Origin: Hirudo medicinalis
Taxonomy: Eukaryota; Annelida; Clitellata; Hirudinida; Hirudinidae
Reading direction: 5' to 3'
Assembly: GCA_011800805.1 (NCBI GenBank)
Contig: MPNW01000287.1
Coordinates: 99,465-163,464 of the forward strand
DNA length: 64,000 nucleotides
Positions within the stretch are counted from its first letter, which is position 1. Each line of letters begins with the position of its first letter. Under the pieces are notes generated by a model. It saw nothing but the letters and a program-made list of their open reading frames with translations. It ran no database searches and had not been told where the DNA came from. Positions 25,958 to 38,541 of the stretch are shown piece by piece. The position numbers and the translations under genes are program-made.

Positions 25958-26957
25958 TAACAGCCATGGCTTGGCAAAGCTACTAGGCGATCAAATCGAC
26001 ACTTTTGTAAAGATATAGTTGTTTAAATGTTGTTATTCAATTAAACACATCATTCTTGTCATGTTGTGGACAGCAAGCATTAGTTTCTTTAATTTGTTCT
26101 TTTCTTAGGAATATGTACATTGCAGGATATTGTCTGTATTTACATGATTACCTGCTAGTTTAAAGAACAATTGTGCTTGGACATACACAATGAGATCTAA
26201 CTAAAGCTAATTATAAAAAGACACTACGGGTCAATGGCCGTCGAAATCTGTAACCCCGGCTCTTGGTTGGCACCCCGCACCCAATTACAAAATCCTATAT
26301 TATTCCCTGACTGAACATTTCCTTAATTCTAAGCATCTGCGTTTGAATGGCATTTAAGTTATCCAAAGCATCCTTTGTTTTAATATTTGTCTCAAGTTAC
26401 ATCTAAATGCACTTGAACTTTTATGGATATTATTCTTTCCCATGAATGGGCGGCTGTTCATGTCAGTCCATTTTGAGGCTTTGAAGAAGAGATTTAATCG
26501 CATTTAAAGCAACAATTTTTGTTTAATTTTAAATTAACAATGTGCTGAGCTTTAATTGCAGCGAAATTACCTATACTACAGGTGTGACATCCAAAGAATG
26601 GGCCACGCGATTTCTAAAAATAATTAATAAATGTAATAAAGAAAATTTCAAATCTCTCTATAAATATACTTTTTAAATGTGTTTTTTTTTCAGATAGAAG
26701 AAGATATGAACATAAAATTCTCATAAAATTAAAGGCTCTGGAATATTTTGCAGCTGACATAACACGTACTTAAGCATTTAGTTGTGTAAATATTCCCGTG
26801 CAAGGTTGAAATTCGTCTGGTTCGAAACTTAACGAGTTTATTGCTAATTAAAAAATCAGGTTTGTCACTCGTGTCAGTTTTTATAAGGTGATCGATGTAT
26901 GCGACTGTGGCTTGAGAACGAGAATTAATAGTTTCGCTAAACATTATCTTAGGTTCA

Positions 26958-28467
26958 ATGGCTAATAACGAATCAGACTTCTCGAACAAAACCGGTACGA
27001 ATTAATTAGCAAATATGTGATATTTCAATTTATAGATGATATTGGAAATTAAATTATGTAGATGAAAAATTACTCCTGCAAGATGAACCCATACAAATTG
27101 TAAGAAATGCGGCTGACAAAACGAAGCTGTCAACATATGCCAATGAAGACAAAATGGAAGAATGGAGAGTTGAACTAACGAAGGTTAAGATTAAAAGTGA
27201 TTTATTTAGAGACACCAGGCTTATTATATTTCGTTAAGTCATGTCTTTTAAAGTTGGAATACGAGATACAAACACTGAAGTCAGTACTCCAAGCCAAGCA
27301 TCGAGAGGCCACGGAGTTGAAAAAAAAGCTCGGCATCACCCAGATGTCAGAAATTAAGCAAGACCTTCAATATGGGTTGCAGAGTGTCAAGGATTCGAAT
27401 GCGTTGGTTTTGCAGCAGCTTATTCTGAAAATAATGTTCTTATTCAAAAATAAATAAGGTGCATTTATAGACTAATTGCATTAACTATCTCACATGGTTA
27501 GACTGGTGAAGTTAATGAAGTGCTGAAACTTTCAACTTCAGCTACCAAAAGACATCATCAGCCCTGAAGAACTTTGGGAGTTTTGCATCTCAGAAAATTG
27601 GAAATTTGAGGTATTCCAAATGGCCTGAGAGTTTATTTCGATGAAGAAGTTGCAAAATTAACATGTCTAAGAATGATTTCATTTTAGAAACTCCACTGCT
27701 TTCAAGTCTGTAGAAGGCAAAGTTGGGAGTGCTTATACAAATGTCAAGGTGATTATTAAAATGTTTTTAAATTATAAATTAATGTTATTCAATAAAATAT
27801 CCTAAAATACGTAAAAACATTTAACTTGGTCCTCGTTGGCAAATTGTAATTAAGTAAATAAGTATTTTGTTAGCTGATTAATTACGAAGCTTGCATTGGG
27901 AGATTATGCAATGTTTATGATCTTTGGGAAGTTACATTTAAACCATTTTGAGAACCATTTTAAGGCCTAACATTGATGATAACATTTCATAGTATGTTAT
28001 GAAATTGTAAGAAAGTTTACTATGGAATTCTGAATCATTCTTTTTGACCCCTCACAAAGCATTCAAAATCATTTGACCACCTAATATCTCAAATGGTGGG
28101 TACTCTTACTGTCATAAATTTCATTCCTTCTCGAGTAGTTCTCTTCAGTGCAGTTTTCTCGTTCTGAGTTGTTTTTTCTCTTCTGTTTCGTCTCAGTTTT
28201 CAGTCTGGATAACATTTTTCGGTGCATAATTTTTGTTTGTATTTATTGAGTGCTTTTAAACATCAATTTTTTTTCTCCGGGACTCGGATTTTAACTGGTA
28301 TTATTACGATTTCTTATCACAAGACACGCTTGAAGCCTAGCAAGTCCAGCGAGGGTTACGAAAGGGAGCTGGAGGAGAAGAATGATGCCATCCTGGACGA
28401 AGAAGAACTTTCCAGAAAGTTGTCCGTTGAAAACGAGGGCGCCTTCTCCTCTCCTGGCAAGCCTTGA
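26958..28467 (+). CDS. TPD52: tumor protein D52 family coiled-coil protein
   Basis: Exons: 26958-26994, 27062-27183, 27254-27402, 27542-27610, 27688-27748, 28324-28467 (stop TGA); phases agree and give 193 residues, the usual D52 size. TPD52 proteins are small cytosolic adaptors that homo- and heterodimerise through a coiled coil and act in membrane trafficking. Family marks: EEWRVELTKLEYEIQTLKSV (coiled coil, residues about 45-95), KKKLGITQMSEIKQDL matching KRKLGINSLQELKQN, AYQKTSSALKNFGS matching AYKKTSETLS, and NSTAFKSVEGKVGS matching NSPTFKSFEEKV. The C-terminal exon (RLKPSKSSEGYERELEEK onward) is acidic and Ser-rich. The first exon encodes only 12 residues (MANNESDFSNKT) but its phase fits exactly. 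An acceptor at 27062 (TGTAG) is less certain than the rest. Confidence 0.87.
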
Positions 28468-28469
28468 AG

Positions 28470-29241
28470 ATCTCGATATTTGACATCTCCCCTCAATCTC
28501 ACTCTTTCTCTACATTCCATGCTTCGTCCGATGGCCACTTTGTAACATTTAAATGTTGTAAACACTTCGTCCGAATGTTGAAGGTTGCGGGTGATTTGGT
28601 TCGGCTATTCCAAGAAATCTGAGTCGTTTGCTTTTCTCATTTTGTCAAGGCAATTCCAGCTCATCGTTTGATTTTTTGTGCTTTCCACGTCGGCTTCAAA
28701 TCCAAATTCATCAAGGGAAATCAACGTTTAATTTGTTTAATTTTCAAGATATTCAATCTTTTATTTGTTTTGATCTTTAATATCATGTCCTTCTAGGCAT
28801 TAGCGGCAAAATACATATATATTACATAACAGCATCTATTGTTGCTCAATTTGTTTGACCTTTTAAAACATTAGGATTGCAAACAAACAAAAAATATAAA
28901 ACAGCAATTTCAAAAGGAAAAAAATCTTGAAAAATGCTCCAGAGAAAATGCGAATCGATGAAAACAAGGAGCGTAAATATTTTACCCGCTGCAAAATTTA
29001 CCCAACTGCAGAGATTGTCGCGTGAAAGCCCTCAATTGGGTGGGTGAATCAACCCTCGTTATGCAAAGCAAGACAGTGAAATATAACACGACATCTATGG
29101 AGGTACTAATATAAATATGTATGTATGCATATATACATACGCTTAAGTGTGTGCATATACAAAGTAGTTTAGACAGATTAAGGCAGGCAGAGAAATGATT
29201 GCATAGTTTCGGCGTGATCAGCGCTAGACTCAGGAGTACGT
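28470..29241 (+). other. 3' region between TPD52 and the convergent P450 gene
   Basis: Probable TPD52 3' untranslated sequence followed by spacer. No additional gene is supported; short TATG/CATA-type repeats occur around 29107-29150. Confidence 0.4.
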
Positions 29242-32200
29242 CTAATTCAGTTTCCTCAATTTGATTGGCAGTTTCAGGCCAGGTGTGAGGAGGGTCCTCA
29301 GAACAGGTGTCAGCTTCTCCCCAGCTACTGGAAGGACTTCAAAGTTCTTCAAAATCTATGGAGAGATGAATATGCTTGTAATTTATTTTATGTTTTTAGA
29401 TATTTCTACAGCACTCCATCTGCTGAGACACCCTAAAATTATTAGATGAAATAAAATGCAGTGCGACTGTAAAATAAATGAATTACAATTTAATAAGAAT
29501 AAATAAGTATAATTAATGAAAAGTAATTGTTTATTAACGTCCTTTGCATAGCTAGATGATTAGGACGGTGCTTCCGCAACGGGATTCGAATCCGTGCTGC
29601 CGTTATAATTAATGAAAAACATTTTTGAATTAAAAATCTTTGCACCACACGAGTCAGTTCTTGAGATGCTTGGATCAATGGTGGTACTCAATAAAGTCCT
29701 ATCGAGTTACGCTTAAAAATATCCAAGTATGAGGCGCAGTGTATTTAGTTCATAATTCGCAAATATTTTCAAGGTTAATTCGCCAGGATAATAAATTTTA
29801 AATATATCATCTAAGCCATGCGACATCGATTGTCAAAGTATAGCAACAAAATGGGCATGGTAGTAATGTCGCAAATATTGTTACGATAATAATAATAATA
29901 ACAAAAATAATAATTGATATTATTAAAACAACGAGTTAATTATTAATTGTTAACAGTTTAAGACAAATTTGCTGCTGTCTCAAAAGTTTCTTGACTGATT
30001 CCAGCGAAAACAAAACCAAATGGGATTTTCCCCAAGCCATAATTATCACAACAAGTATTTATGACATCACACTCGCGCCATCATCGACATGTCAAAAATC
30101 CGCCTGCAGAGGTTAGAATGTTAGTGCAACCGATATATGGTTTTTATCGGTTGTTTTTTAAAACACTCACTTATTTCTGGCAAAATGTACTTGTTTTTAC
30201 GTTTTCGACGATGTGCACTTATTTTTATAAACATGTTCCCATTTTTATTGGCGCATTTAATCCTGATGATGCCTTACGACTTACAAATGCTACTCCATCA
30301 TCCGATCAAATCCATATTTTGTATCAATAAATCTTTTCTGTTTATTGCTCATTTCTCGAATAAGTCAAGTGCAATTCGAAGCTCTCAAAGTGATTGACTC
30401 TGAACTTCCAAAAAGTTTCTATTAAGTCGAAAGCACTTGCGAAAATGCGCTCAAACTGCCAAGTATCTTCTTCATCATCTGATGGGCGGTGATGTTACTA
30501 TGTTCTTATGACATTAGTGCCCCGCAGGCCTTAAATTAATGCAAATATGTTAGCTTTATGTTTGAGTGCACTGCTCTTCAAGTATCGCTATCATCATCTT
30601 GTCACTTGTGTTTGGAAGGGCGTGAACCCCACCTATTTTGTATGATATAAAATTATGATTTATTCATTCATTTAGAATACAAAAAAATGTCAAAGCAATC
30701 ACGGTGTTCTTAATTCGCTACGAAATGCGTGTAAATCACTGGAAAGAAAAACTCTCAAACTAAAACTGTGCAGTTAGTCTTGTCTCTCACTCCTTAAATT
30801 AAAAACTCGTTCGAGATTTAAACGTTCCAGGTTTTCAAAGAACCCTCTCGAATGAGCAGAATAACTTCTCCAACAGGATCAACCAGTGCAACTACTGAAG
30901 CACTGAACGACGCGAGTTTCAGACTCATATTTTTATTAATAAAAATGAAAACGTGTCCCTTACCTTGGTCAAAGTGATCATCAGCTCCTGATTGGCCACG
31001 TGCTTGCCTGGAAATGCATCGAATGATTTGAGTGAGTTGGAGAAAATAAAAATCAAACTTAAAAGTAAATGCTTTTACAGAGGCGAGCTATAAATTCACT
31101 CGTGACGCGAAGGAAGGCAATTTGTTTCTGTTAGTACGGTCCTTGAGACAAATGGGTTCCTTGTTTGTTTGCACTGATAGTTGTCCAAATAGCAATTTGT
31201 ACCGGTCGACCGAATATAGGTTACAAAGGCGATGTATTACTTGAGGAGCAAAAAAAATGAAAAGGCGCAAAAACACTTTCCAGAAGAGCGCCATGAGGCC
31301 TGAAAATCACTTCAAGTGGAGGTCCGCTTTTGAACAAAAGATTTTTGCTTCGCGAAACTTATTTTTGGATTTTAAAATCGTGTTAATTGCGTTCCTAAAA
31401 ACAAAAAAGTACAATGTGATATTGACCGGCGTTATTGGCAAGATGTTGTTATCAATCAAATTACGCAGCACATTTCGGCAGACGTTTTTAGTGCGTCAAT
31501 TTGTAAAAATAATGTTTAATAAATCAACGTCGATAGTTAATTTATCATCTTATAATCATTTATAACTCCTCATCTCACCCAGGCAACTTCTTCCCCCGAA
31601 GCCGAAAGGGAGGCTGGCAAAGGGGTTGATCCTCTGGGCCCTCTCGGTTCTTCTGTCGCCCCTTAACCATCTCTCTGGGTGGAATTTTTCAGGTTCATTG
31701 AACTGATCAGGGTCCATGCTTGCGGCATAATGGTTTATGACGAACAATGTCTAAAATGTTCATTTAATGAGTTAACCAATCTAGATTATGATCTTTATCC
31801 ATTAAGTGGTACTACTAGTACATTGTAATCAATACGAGTGCAATTAACAAGATAAATGGACGTCTCCCCATCAGGGAATCGCAACCAGGCTGGAATCATT
31901 TCCACTTCCAGACCCATGGAAGTTTTTATTGCCAATAAAGACAAAATACTACCGTAGCCAACCGGCTTCGGGCTCAATGTTTTCCGTACTTCGAGGCGTT
32001 TAGTTGGCGCGTAAATTATTTTCCAATGTTCCTCGTCTGCCTACACACGATCCATGAACGACTCTACTAGGACCATTAAGTGCCCATGAAAGCGTCATAA
32101 AATCTTTTGCGGGACTCTATTGGACGAGGCATAAAAACAGCAAATGGATAATTTTTTATGCTAAATTAATTAAGAAAATAAAACTCCACTACTTTTTTGG

Positions 32201-35200
32201 GAATCTTGAAGCCGTCGAGTGTCAAGTCCTCTTCAAGGATTCGGCAGTTCATTGTGACCACAGGGTACATCCTCATGGTTTCTTTGATGACGCCTTTGAG
32301 GTACTTCAGATCGTCAATGTGTTCCCTAGACACGAATCCACCCTTTCCAGCCTCAGGAACAACCTGGTTGAGTTCGTTCCGTAAGATCTCCTGCTTCTCT
32401 GGATTGTTGGCCAGCAAATATAGGACGAAACCTAAGGTGTTTGCGGTCTGAAATTATCATAAATTATTTCTAGCGAAATAGATATTAAAAATTATAGTCC
32501 CTTGTAACATTTTAATAAATATTAATGAAGTCAATGAATGGTTATATTAATAGTTGAATGTACAGTGTCAGAGGAGGCCATGAGCAGTTCTGTGATGTTC
32601 GAGTAGATCTGATCCATCTTCAGGTTTTCATTTTTCAACAAATGACTCAAATAAGGACCTTCCCTTGCTTCGTCGGCTTCAATGGCCTTCACCTTTTCAT
32701 CGATCAGCTGTTTGCCTGATGAAATTAGAATATTTGTGTAATTGATATCTTATGAATTATAATTAAACCATATCAGATTCATAATTTCATCTTCATAATT
32801 AAATAGTAAAGTTTTACTGTTACCGATTTTGAAGATCCTGTCCCAGGATTGCTGGTGTTTCTTCCAGAATCTGGTGTTGAGACGTTGGTGGAAAGTTTCG
32901 CCAACGATGAGGTAGAGAGAGGATGACATCATCTCTAGGATGGAGTCAATGAACTTCTGGGTCCTTTCAGGGATGCTCTCGGACAGGCACCCAAGACGAG
33001 TTTCAAACAAGAAAGAACCAGCGGCTGCAATTAGAGGCAAGTTAAAAATTAATTTCAATTATTACAAGTAATAGCAGTAATAACTGCCTTATCGCGAGGG
33101 GACGTTTCGAAATAATGAAATCGATTTGTCAAAACTTTATCGTTTTCGCAACAACCGTACAGTTTGGTAGAAATGAAAAGAAAGAAAACTTTTTTTGATC
33201 AATTGGTTCGAACAAGATTAATGTCCCCTATTCACGGAAACTTCCAGTTTTTCTGTTTGAGTAATTTATGCAACTCTGGTCATTTGTCAGAGAAGAAGGA
33301 GATAAGTATAACAAATGCTGTTATCTGATTTTGAATTAATCATCAATCGATTGGATGCTCGGGGGTCTTCAAGGCAAAATGTTTTTTATTCAACGTAGGA
33401 TAAATTTTAAAAGTTACCTTCAAGACTAAATAGGTAGAAGGTATTTGGCAGTCTGGAACCCAAAGTGTCTGCGTTGCGTTCGTTCTCCTCGGCGAGCTTC
33501 TTTATCAAATCATCTGCCACCTCGTTAAACGGCACGACAAGGGATTTGACGGCATTTGGACAAAAGAGTCTTTTCCCAAACTCCGTTCGGTAAAGCTGCC
33601 ATTCTTTGCTCTGACTGGTGATGTAATTTAATAACGTGATAACACACGATTATTGCATTTAATATTTCGTAATTCTTCCGATCAAATGCATTGTAATGGA
33701 AATGCATTGAACGGTGAATGCATTGGTCTACTTATTGACACCTAAAAGTCTCATTAGGAAACATTAGGAAGCGTTTCAAATGCAAATCAAAACAGAACTT
33801 ACGCAGTCGTTAGGCCACAGGGAAGGCCTCTTAAATGTCGGTCGAGAACCCAAGCTTGGAACGAGGGGCGGTTCGGGTACTTGCCCTCGTGTCGATAAAT
33901 TTCTTCAATCAATTTCGGGTCGCTCACGTGGCATTGCCAACTGGGGCCCCATTTTTCTCGAAAAATCTTGCCGTACTTTTGATGCAGTTCAGCCTTGAAA
34001 TGTGTTATTCGTAGCATCATAATAATTTTGTAATAACACCATACTATTATCACATTGCCATATTGCCATGCCTTGTAACATTCTATTGTTACTCAATGGC
34101 ATATTAATTTTATTTTGTTTAATTATGTTTTTATTAAATACTTGCTTGTATGTAATAGACATGGTCTAGTACTGTAAAGATAATGTTCCATCGCTTGACA
34201 CAATAGAACATCGTATTTTCGTTGTGATTTGTGAAATCAATTATATTATGACTGTTACAAATGGTCCCCTCTGTTTCTCCAGTGCACCTCCACCAGTATT
34301 TCGAGGTACGTAAAGTCACAGACGACATGAAGACGGTACTGACGAGTACGCATGGGAAGCCATCAACGCGCCACGAACTGAGTGCTTCTCTTAATGGATT
34401 CCATTTAAAACTCGAAGCCCAAATCTACTAAGATCTGTTTGACTTTCGGAGACTTACGAAATTCATTTGCATCTAGATTCGAGTGCAGTAAAATATGTCA
34501 GGACATTTTTGAAATGATTGAAATTTTGCCTTGAGACCATTAGGCAATGTGCTCTTCTCAGCTCCTGGGAGGAAATCTGAGCAGAACTTGGACAAGTTGG
34601 GGTTCGGATGGTTCTGGAGAAATACGAACGTAACGATGTTGGAGAATTTCTAAACTTCTTCTCATTTGTTGGTGGCTGGTGAGAATCAAGCCGAATTTTT
34701 ACTCCAATTGCTTAAAGTGATTTATGTCCCCTTGGAAACCGTGAAAGCATAAATCAAGCATTTAGCTTACGAAGAAATCATGTATTCGTATCATTTCATT
34801 TCATGCAATGTGGTGTGATGGTTCTTAATGAGATGCCGAAAAGTACCAAATGCTCTCTGACAGGTATTTTCAAATACTTCTCGTTTAACGGTTTTAGTGC
34901 TTTTGTTATCTTCGTGAATATTTACGTATTCTGCTTGTTACAATTGTGTTCGCTGCAGGCTTTGTAACGACGATTCATTTGTTAGAAATCGAATTCCGGA
35001 ATGTGCTTGGGGGTCAGCGGATAGCATGCAAACGCCCTCGGGCCATAAATTAAAAGCCATTCAAACCCATTTGAATACGTGATGCCCTAAATCAATCAAT
35101 CATTTACCGGCAAGACAATCGCTTTTGAAAGCATCGGAGCCGATTTTTGCAAGAGTAGAAAGAATTTATGGGGACTTACTTGGACTTCATGCATTCGTCC

Positions 35201-35599
35201 TTTATTCTCTTTCCTCAGGTACATCAGAAAATTCCCCAAGATGGGCCAACCCTTTGGTCCGTCCAGGTCGTATATGGTTTTGAGGGACCGATCGTTACCC
35301 GCATCTTGTGCTGCCTTGTCTTTTAGGGCAAAGTCCACGCCCCCAAAGTTCTGGGGCTTCAACAGAGTCGAGTCCTCAGCACTCACTCGCGGACATCCGG
35401 TTGACCTGAGTCCCCTGGTTTGCCGATGAAGACCCTGACACTGTTTGTGCTTGCTGGTATCTGAACTTTGCTCTTCTGAGTTGGACGTGAAAAAGTAACG
35501 AACCGAGCTTCTTAGGACTTCCAACTCTCTTGCAGGCCTCTTCAAACCCAGGCCGACAGCATAAGCAACCGACTTCTCAAAACTTGAAAATGAAAACAT
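29242..35599 (-). CDS. mitochondrial-clan cytochrome P450
   Basis: A heme monooxygenase probably imported into mitochondria and served by adrenodoxin. Exons (minus order): 35599-35180, 33993-33803, 33614-33418, 33024-32824, 32715-32564, 32447-32193, 31750-31579, 31007-30964, 29355-29242; phases all fit and give 581 residues. The N-terminus is long (about 110 residues before [10 protein letters not shown]), basic and without a membrane anchor, which fits a targeting sequence; GRMHEVQ after it is typical of the mitochondrial clan. Motifs: EGKYPNRP; I-helix ASSDTTANT (ASSDTT for AGxDTT); KETMRMYP (ExxR); FHPERW (PERF region); heme loop [13 protein letters not shown] with Cys528, split by an intron within the Gly after CL. 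The tail is [12 protein letters not shown]...TPGLKLPIK. Substrate is unknown; family (CYP10, 24, 27 or 44-like) cannot be settled by eye. Confidence 0.9.
29549..29601 (+). repeat. tRNA-derived fragment with A-box and B-box-like sequences
   Basis: TAGCTAGATGATTAGGACGG resembles a pol III A box and GGGATTCGAATCCG a B box / T arm. The spacing is too short for a cloverleaf and no full acceptor stem can be drawn, so this is not a functional tRNA. It is best read as a SINE head or tRNA pseudogene in the P450 intron. Confidence 0.4.
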
Positions 35600-35732
35600 C
35601 TTAAGCCAGTCAATGAAGGTGCATAATATTTAATAATGATTGTTAGTAGCGGCTCATCTCCAAACAACTTTAACAACAAGAGTAAGAACAACTTCGCTTT
35701 TCATGACCACGGTCAAATTTGAAGCCACCGCG

Positions 35733-35740
35733 CTTATATA
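35733..35740 (-). promoter_or_regulatory. TATA box of the P450 gene
   Basis: On the minus strand TATATAAG followed by GCGCGG, about 134 bases upstream of the P450 start codon, implying a leader of about 100 bases. Confidence 0.6.
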
Positions 35741-35849
35741 CTTTGCTAGTAGCTCTCATGCTGGCGTGCGTTGTAAATGCGAATTGTTCTTTGCATTGTC
35801 AGTGGAAACATCAATATATGTATACATTAATCGTCGTCAAACTTAACAA

Positions 35850-38502
35850 TCTAAACCAACACTAACAACAAGAAAAAGAACAACAAGAACAACAACGATA
35901 ATAGTAATAATAAATAAAAATAATAATAATATTAAGTTATGAATGAGTTTTTCTCTGCTGAGAGCTCTAAAAATCTGAGTGCGATACGTAACAATGAGTT
36001 TAAATGTTGACGAGCGTTTACAAAGAAATTATTTTGCACTCGATTTCAAAACAATGGACCTTAAATGGTTCACTGCGGTACGGTCATCAGATTCGACTGA
36101 TCTTTCTCGTCGATGCTAATCTAAATTAGTTTACAATTATATGTTGAAATCAAACATTTCAATGAAAGTCTCAACACGGCACTTCATCTGAGGCACAGGA
36201 TCCTGGTATGCAGATAAGTTATCACGAAGTTGAGAGCTTCTTCTCTCATCAACTCAATTCCTTATTGGTCCCCAATCGTTCGTAGGCACCGGTCGAAGCA
36301 TACCGTGGGGTCAGAGTTCAAAAAGCGAGAACACGATCCGTCGGCGTCGAAATATTTCATTGCAGCTTCAAGCACCTTCATTAATCACCGTGTTTCGGCC
36401 AAGACTGGACACGAGGGCCGATAAATCTCCCGCTGTTGAAGTTAATATTCCTTGCTATCTGGCTCTCTCTCTCTCTCTCTTTACCAGATGAGCATTCTAT
36501 CTATCTGAGTTTAATTTTCTTTCAAAGTTGTTTTCAGACATAAATTATGACTTTCAAAGAGGACTCACGGCTCCTAATACTTGATAGAAAAAGAGCCGAG
36601 TAATTTTATTTACGACAATTCTCTTGTCGACTTGCAACATCCAGCCCGTAAACAATGAAATCCTTCAACAACAAAACCAAAACCCAAAAACTTCCTCACG
36701 TTTGTTATTTTTTCGCTCGAAAACCTCTTTCCCTCTCAGCTCAGTCTTCGACAACGTCAGAGCCACCCGGAGGGGAGAAGAAACTTTTACTTCGGAAAAC
36801 CTCAACCCGATTTTTCTGCTCAGAATTTTTCCAGCTGTGGAGGTGTGTCGAGTTCACGCGAGAACGAGTTTGCTCCCTCCGACGAGGTTGCCAAGTGCAA
36901 AGATTCAGCTCATGGGTTCAAAAGGTTCGAAGAGTTCAAAGAGTTCAAGAACCACGCAGAGGACTAATTTTAACCAAGCAGATTTCTACTTGAGAGACAA
37001 GATCACCCCCATTCTTCGTCCGAATCGAGGTCATTATATAACGCAAAAGCACCCGTGAGATGTTTGTTCGCACCGTAATTGACGAATTAACTCCGTCAAG
37101 TGTGTTCGGATTCTTTGGTCTGCTATTTGCGAAGTTAATTAAGCCAATGAAGGATTCTAATGGAGACGGTGACGATCGAAAGAGATTTACAGCCCCCTGA
37201 TTCTTGCGTGCTTTCTTTTGACTGACTGACAGCTTCGCGTAATTTATGACTGCCAACGAATGTTTTCTCGATTCTGTTTGTTTTTCGTCTGTTTTGGCGA
37301 TGAACATTCCTCGCTGGCAGAGCTGTGGAATGAAGGTGCTCGCATGGAGTTCTGTGGAGGTCAGCGGGTACGAGGAGAATTAAGGGACCCTGCGCCGGGG
37401 ATATAAATCAAGAACTTTCTGCTTCAGATAAACAGGCTCGAGAGTTCTTGTTGTTTACTCCAGCAAGTCAGAGTAAGATTTACGATACTAACCTTTCCTC
37501 TGCATAGAGTGTTTCTAATTTTGAGAATAAATTTAAATGCTAATTATTCTTTCCTCAGACTTCATCCGCCTCGAGGAATGCAACTTCAGCAACCGCTCGA
37601 TGCCGGGCAGGACGGAGGAGTTTGGATGCTTTTGAGTTCTGCGAAAGGACCACAAAATGAAATTAAATTTTTATCAGAACTTGTTTCTTTTTGTTTCAGT
37701 CATTCGATGGCAAGGTTTTGTGGCTATCGAATGTTGAATGTTAAATTGAAATCAGGCGATATGAAAGATAATTAAGCAATTTAGATTCGACTTGTTTGCG
37801 TCGACTTTCAAATGACCGCAGAAAATCTATTTCGTGATTCGAAACTTGTTCTCGATTTCAAAATACGAACCTCGCTTCTCTTTAGTAAAACAATTTTTCT
37901 CCAATGGATCATAATTTAGTAGTAAAATTGCAATGATTCTTACTTTTAATTTGAAAATGTAAATTAGATGAGAAATATATTAATATTTATGTTAGTCGGT
38001 TGAGACTCTGAGTGATGCGTAGTTATGATTAACAATTGTTAGTCTTAGACGAGTAATATTAAAAACCATCTGTACTGACATCTATGGATTGCAAAGTATT
38101 TTTCAAACATAAATTCACAAGACTCAATGTCGCAGAAAAGTAGCAGTGTAGCAGTCATTTGACATTTCTGATGAAATTTTATCACTTCTTTGTTTAAAAG
38201 TTAATGTGATATTCATAATAAATTAATTAGTACATGCATTAGTATTCTGATATTTTAGGATTACGTAATTGTTGGCTTCGATCAAACATGTCCTAATTGT
38301 TGTTGTTGCCGCTGTTGTTTGTAAAAGCAGCTCTAAGAATTTCTGAGAATCACAAACAACGTGAAAATGATAAATGTCGAATATAAATAACAACTAGTGA
38401 TGACGTAACTTGACCTTCAAAGTACTTGACGACACGAATGCACTCACAAACTTGTTAGGCCTACAACCTTTTGATTTTCTTAATCTTGGATGTAACGACA
38501 AT

Positions 38503-38541
<39 letters not shown>

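Noticed and set aside
26729..26989. 86-codon minus-strand frame
   Set aside because: Overlaps the first exon of TPD52 on the other strand and lacks any recognisable feature.
36624..37058. 144-codon plus-strand frame
   Set aside because: Overlapped by a 112-codon frame in another phase, no domain, no splice or promoter support; likely a GC-richer non-coding stretch.
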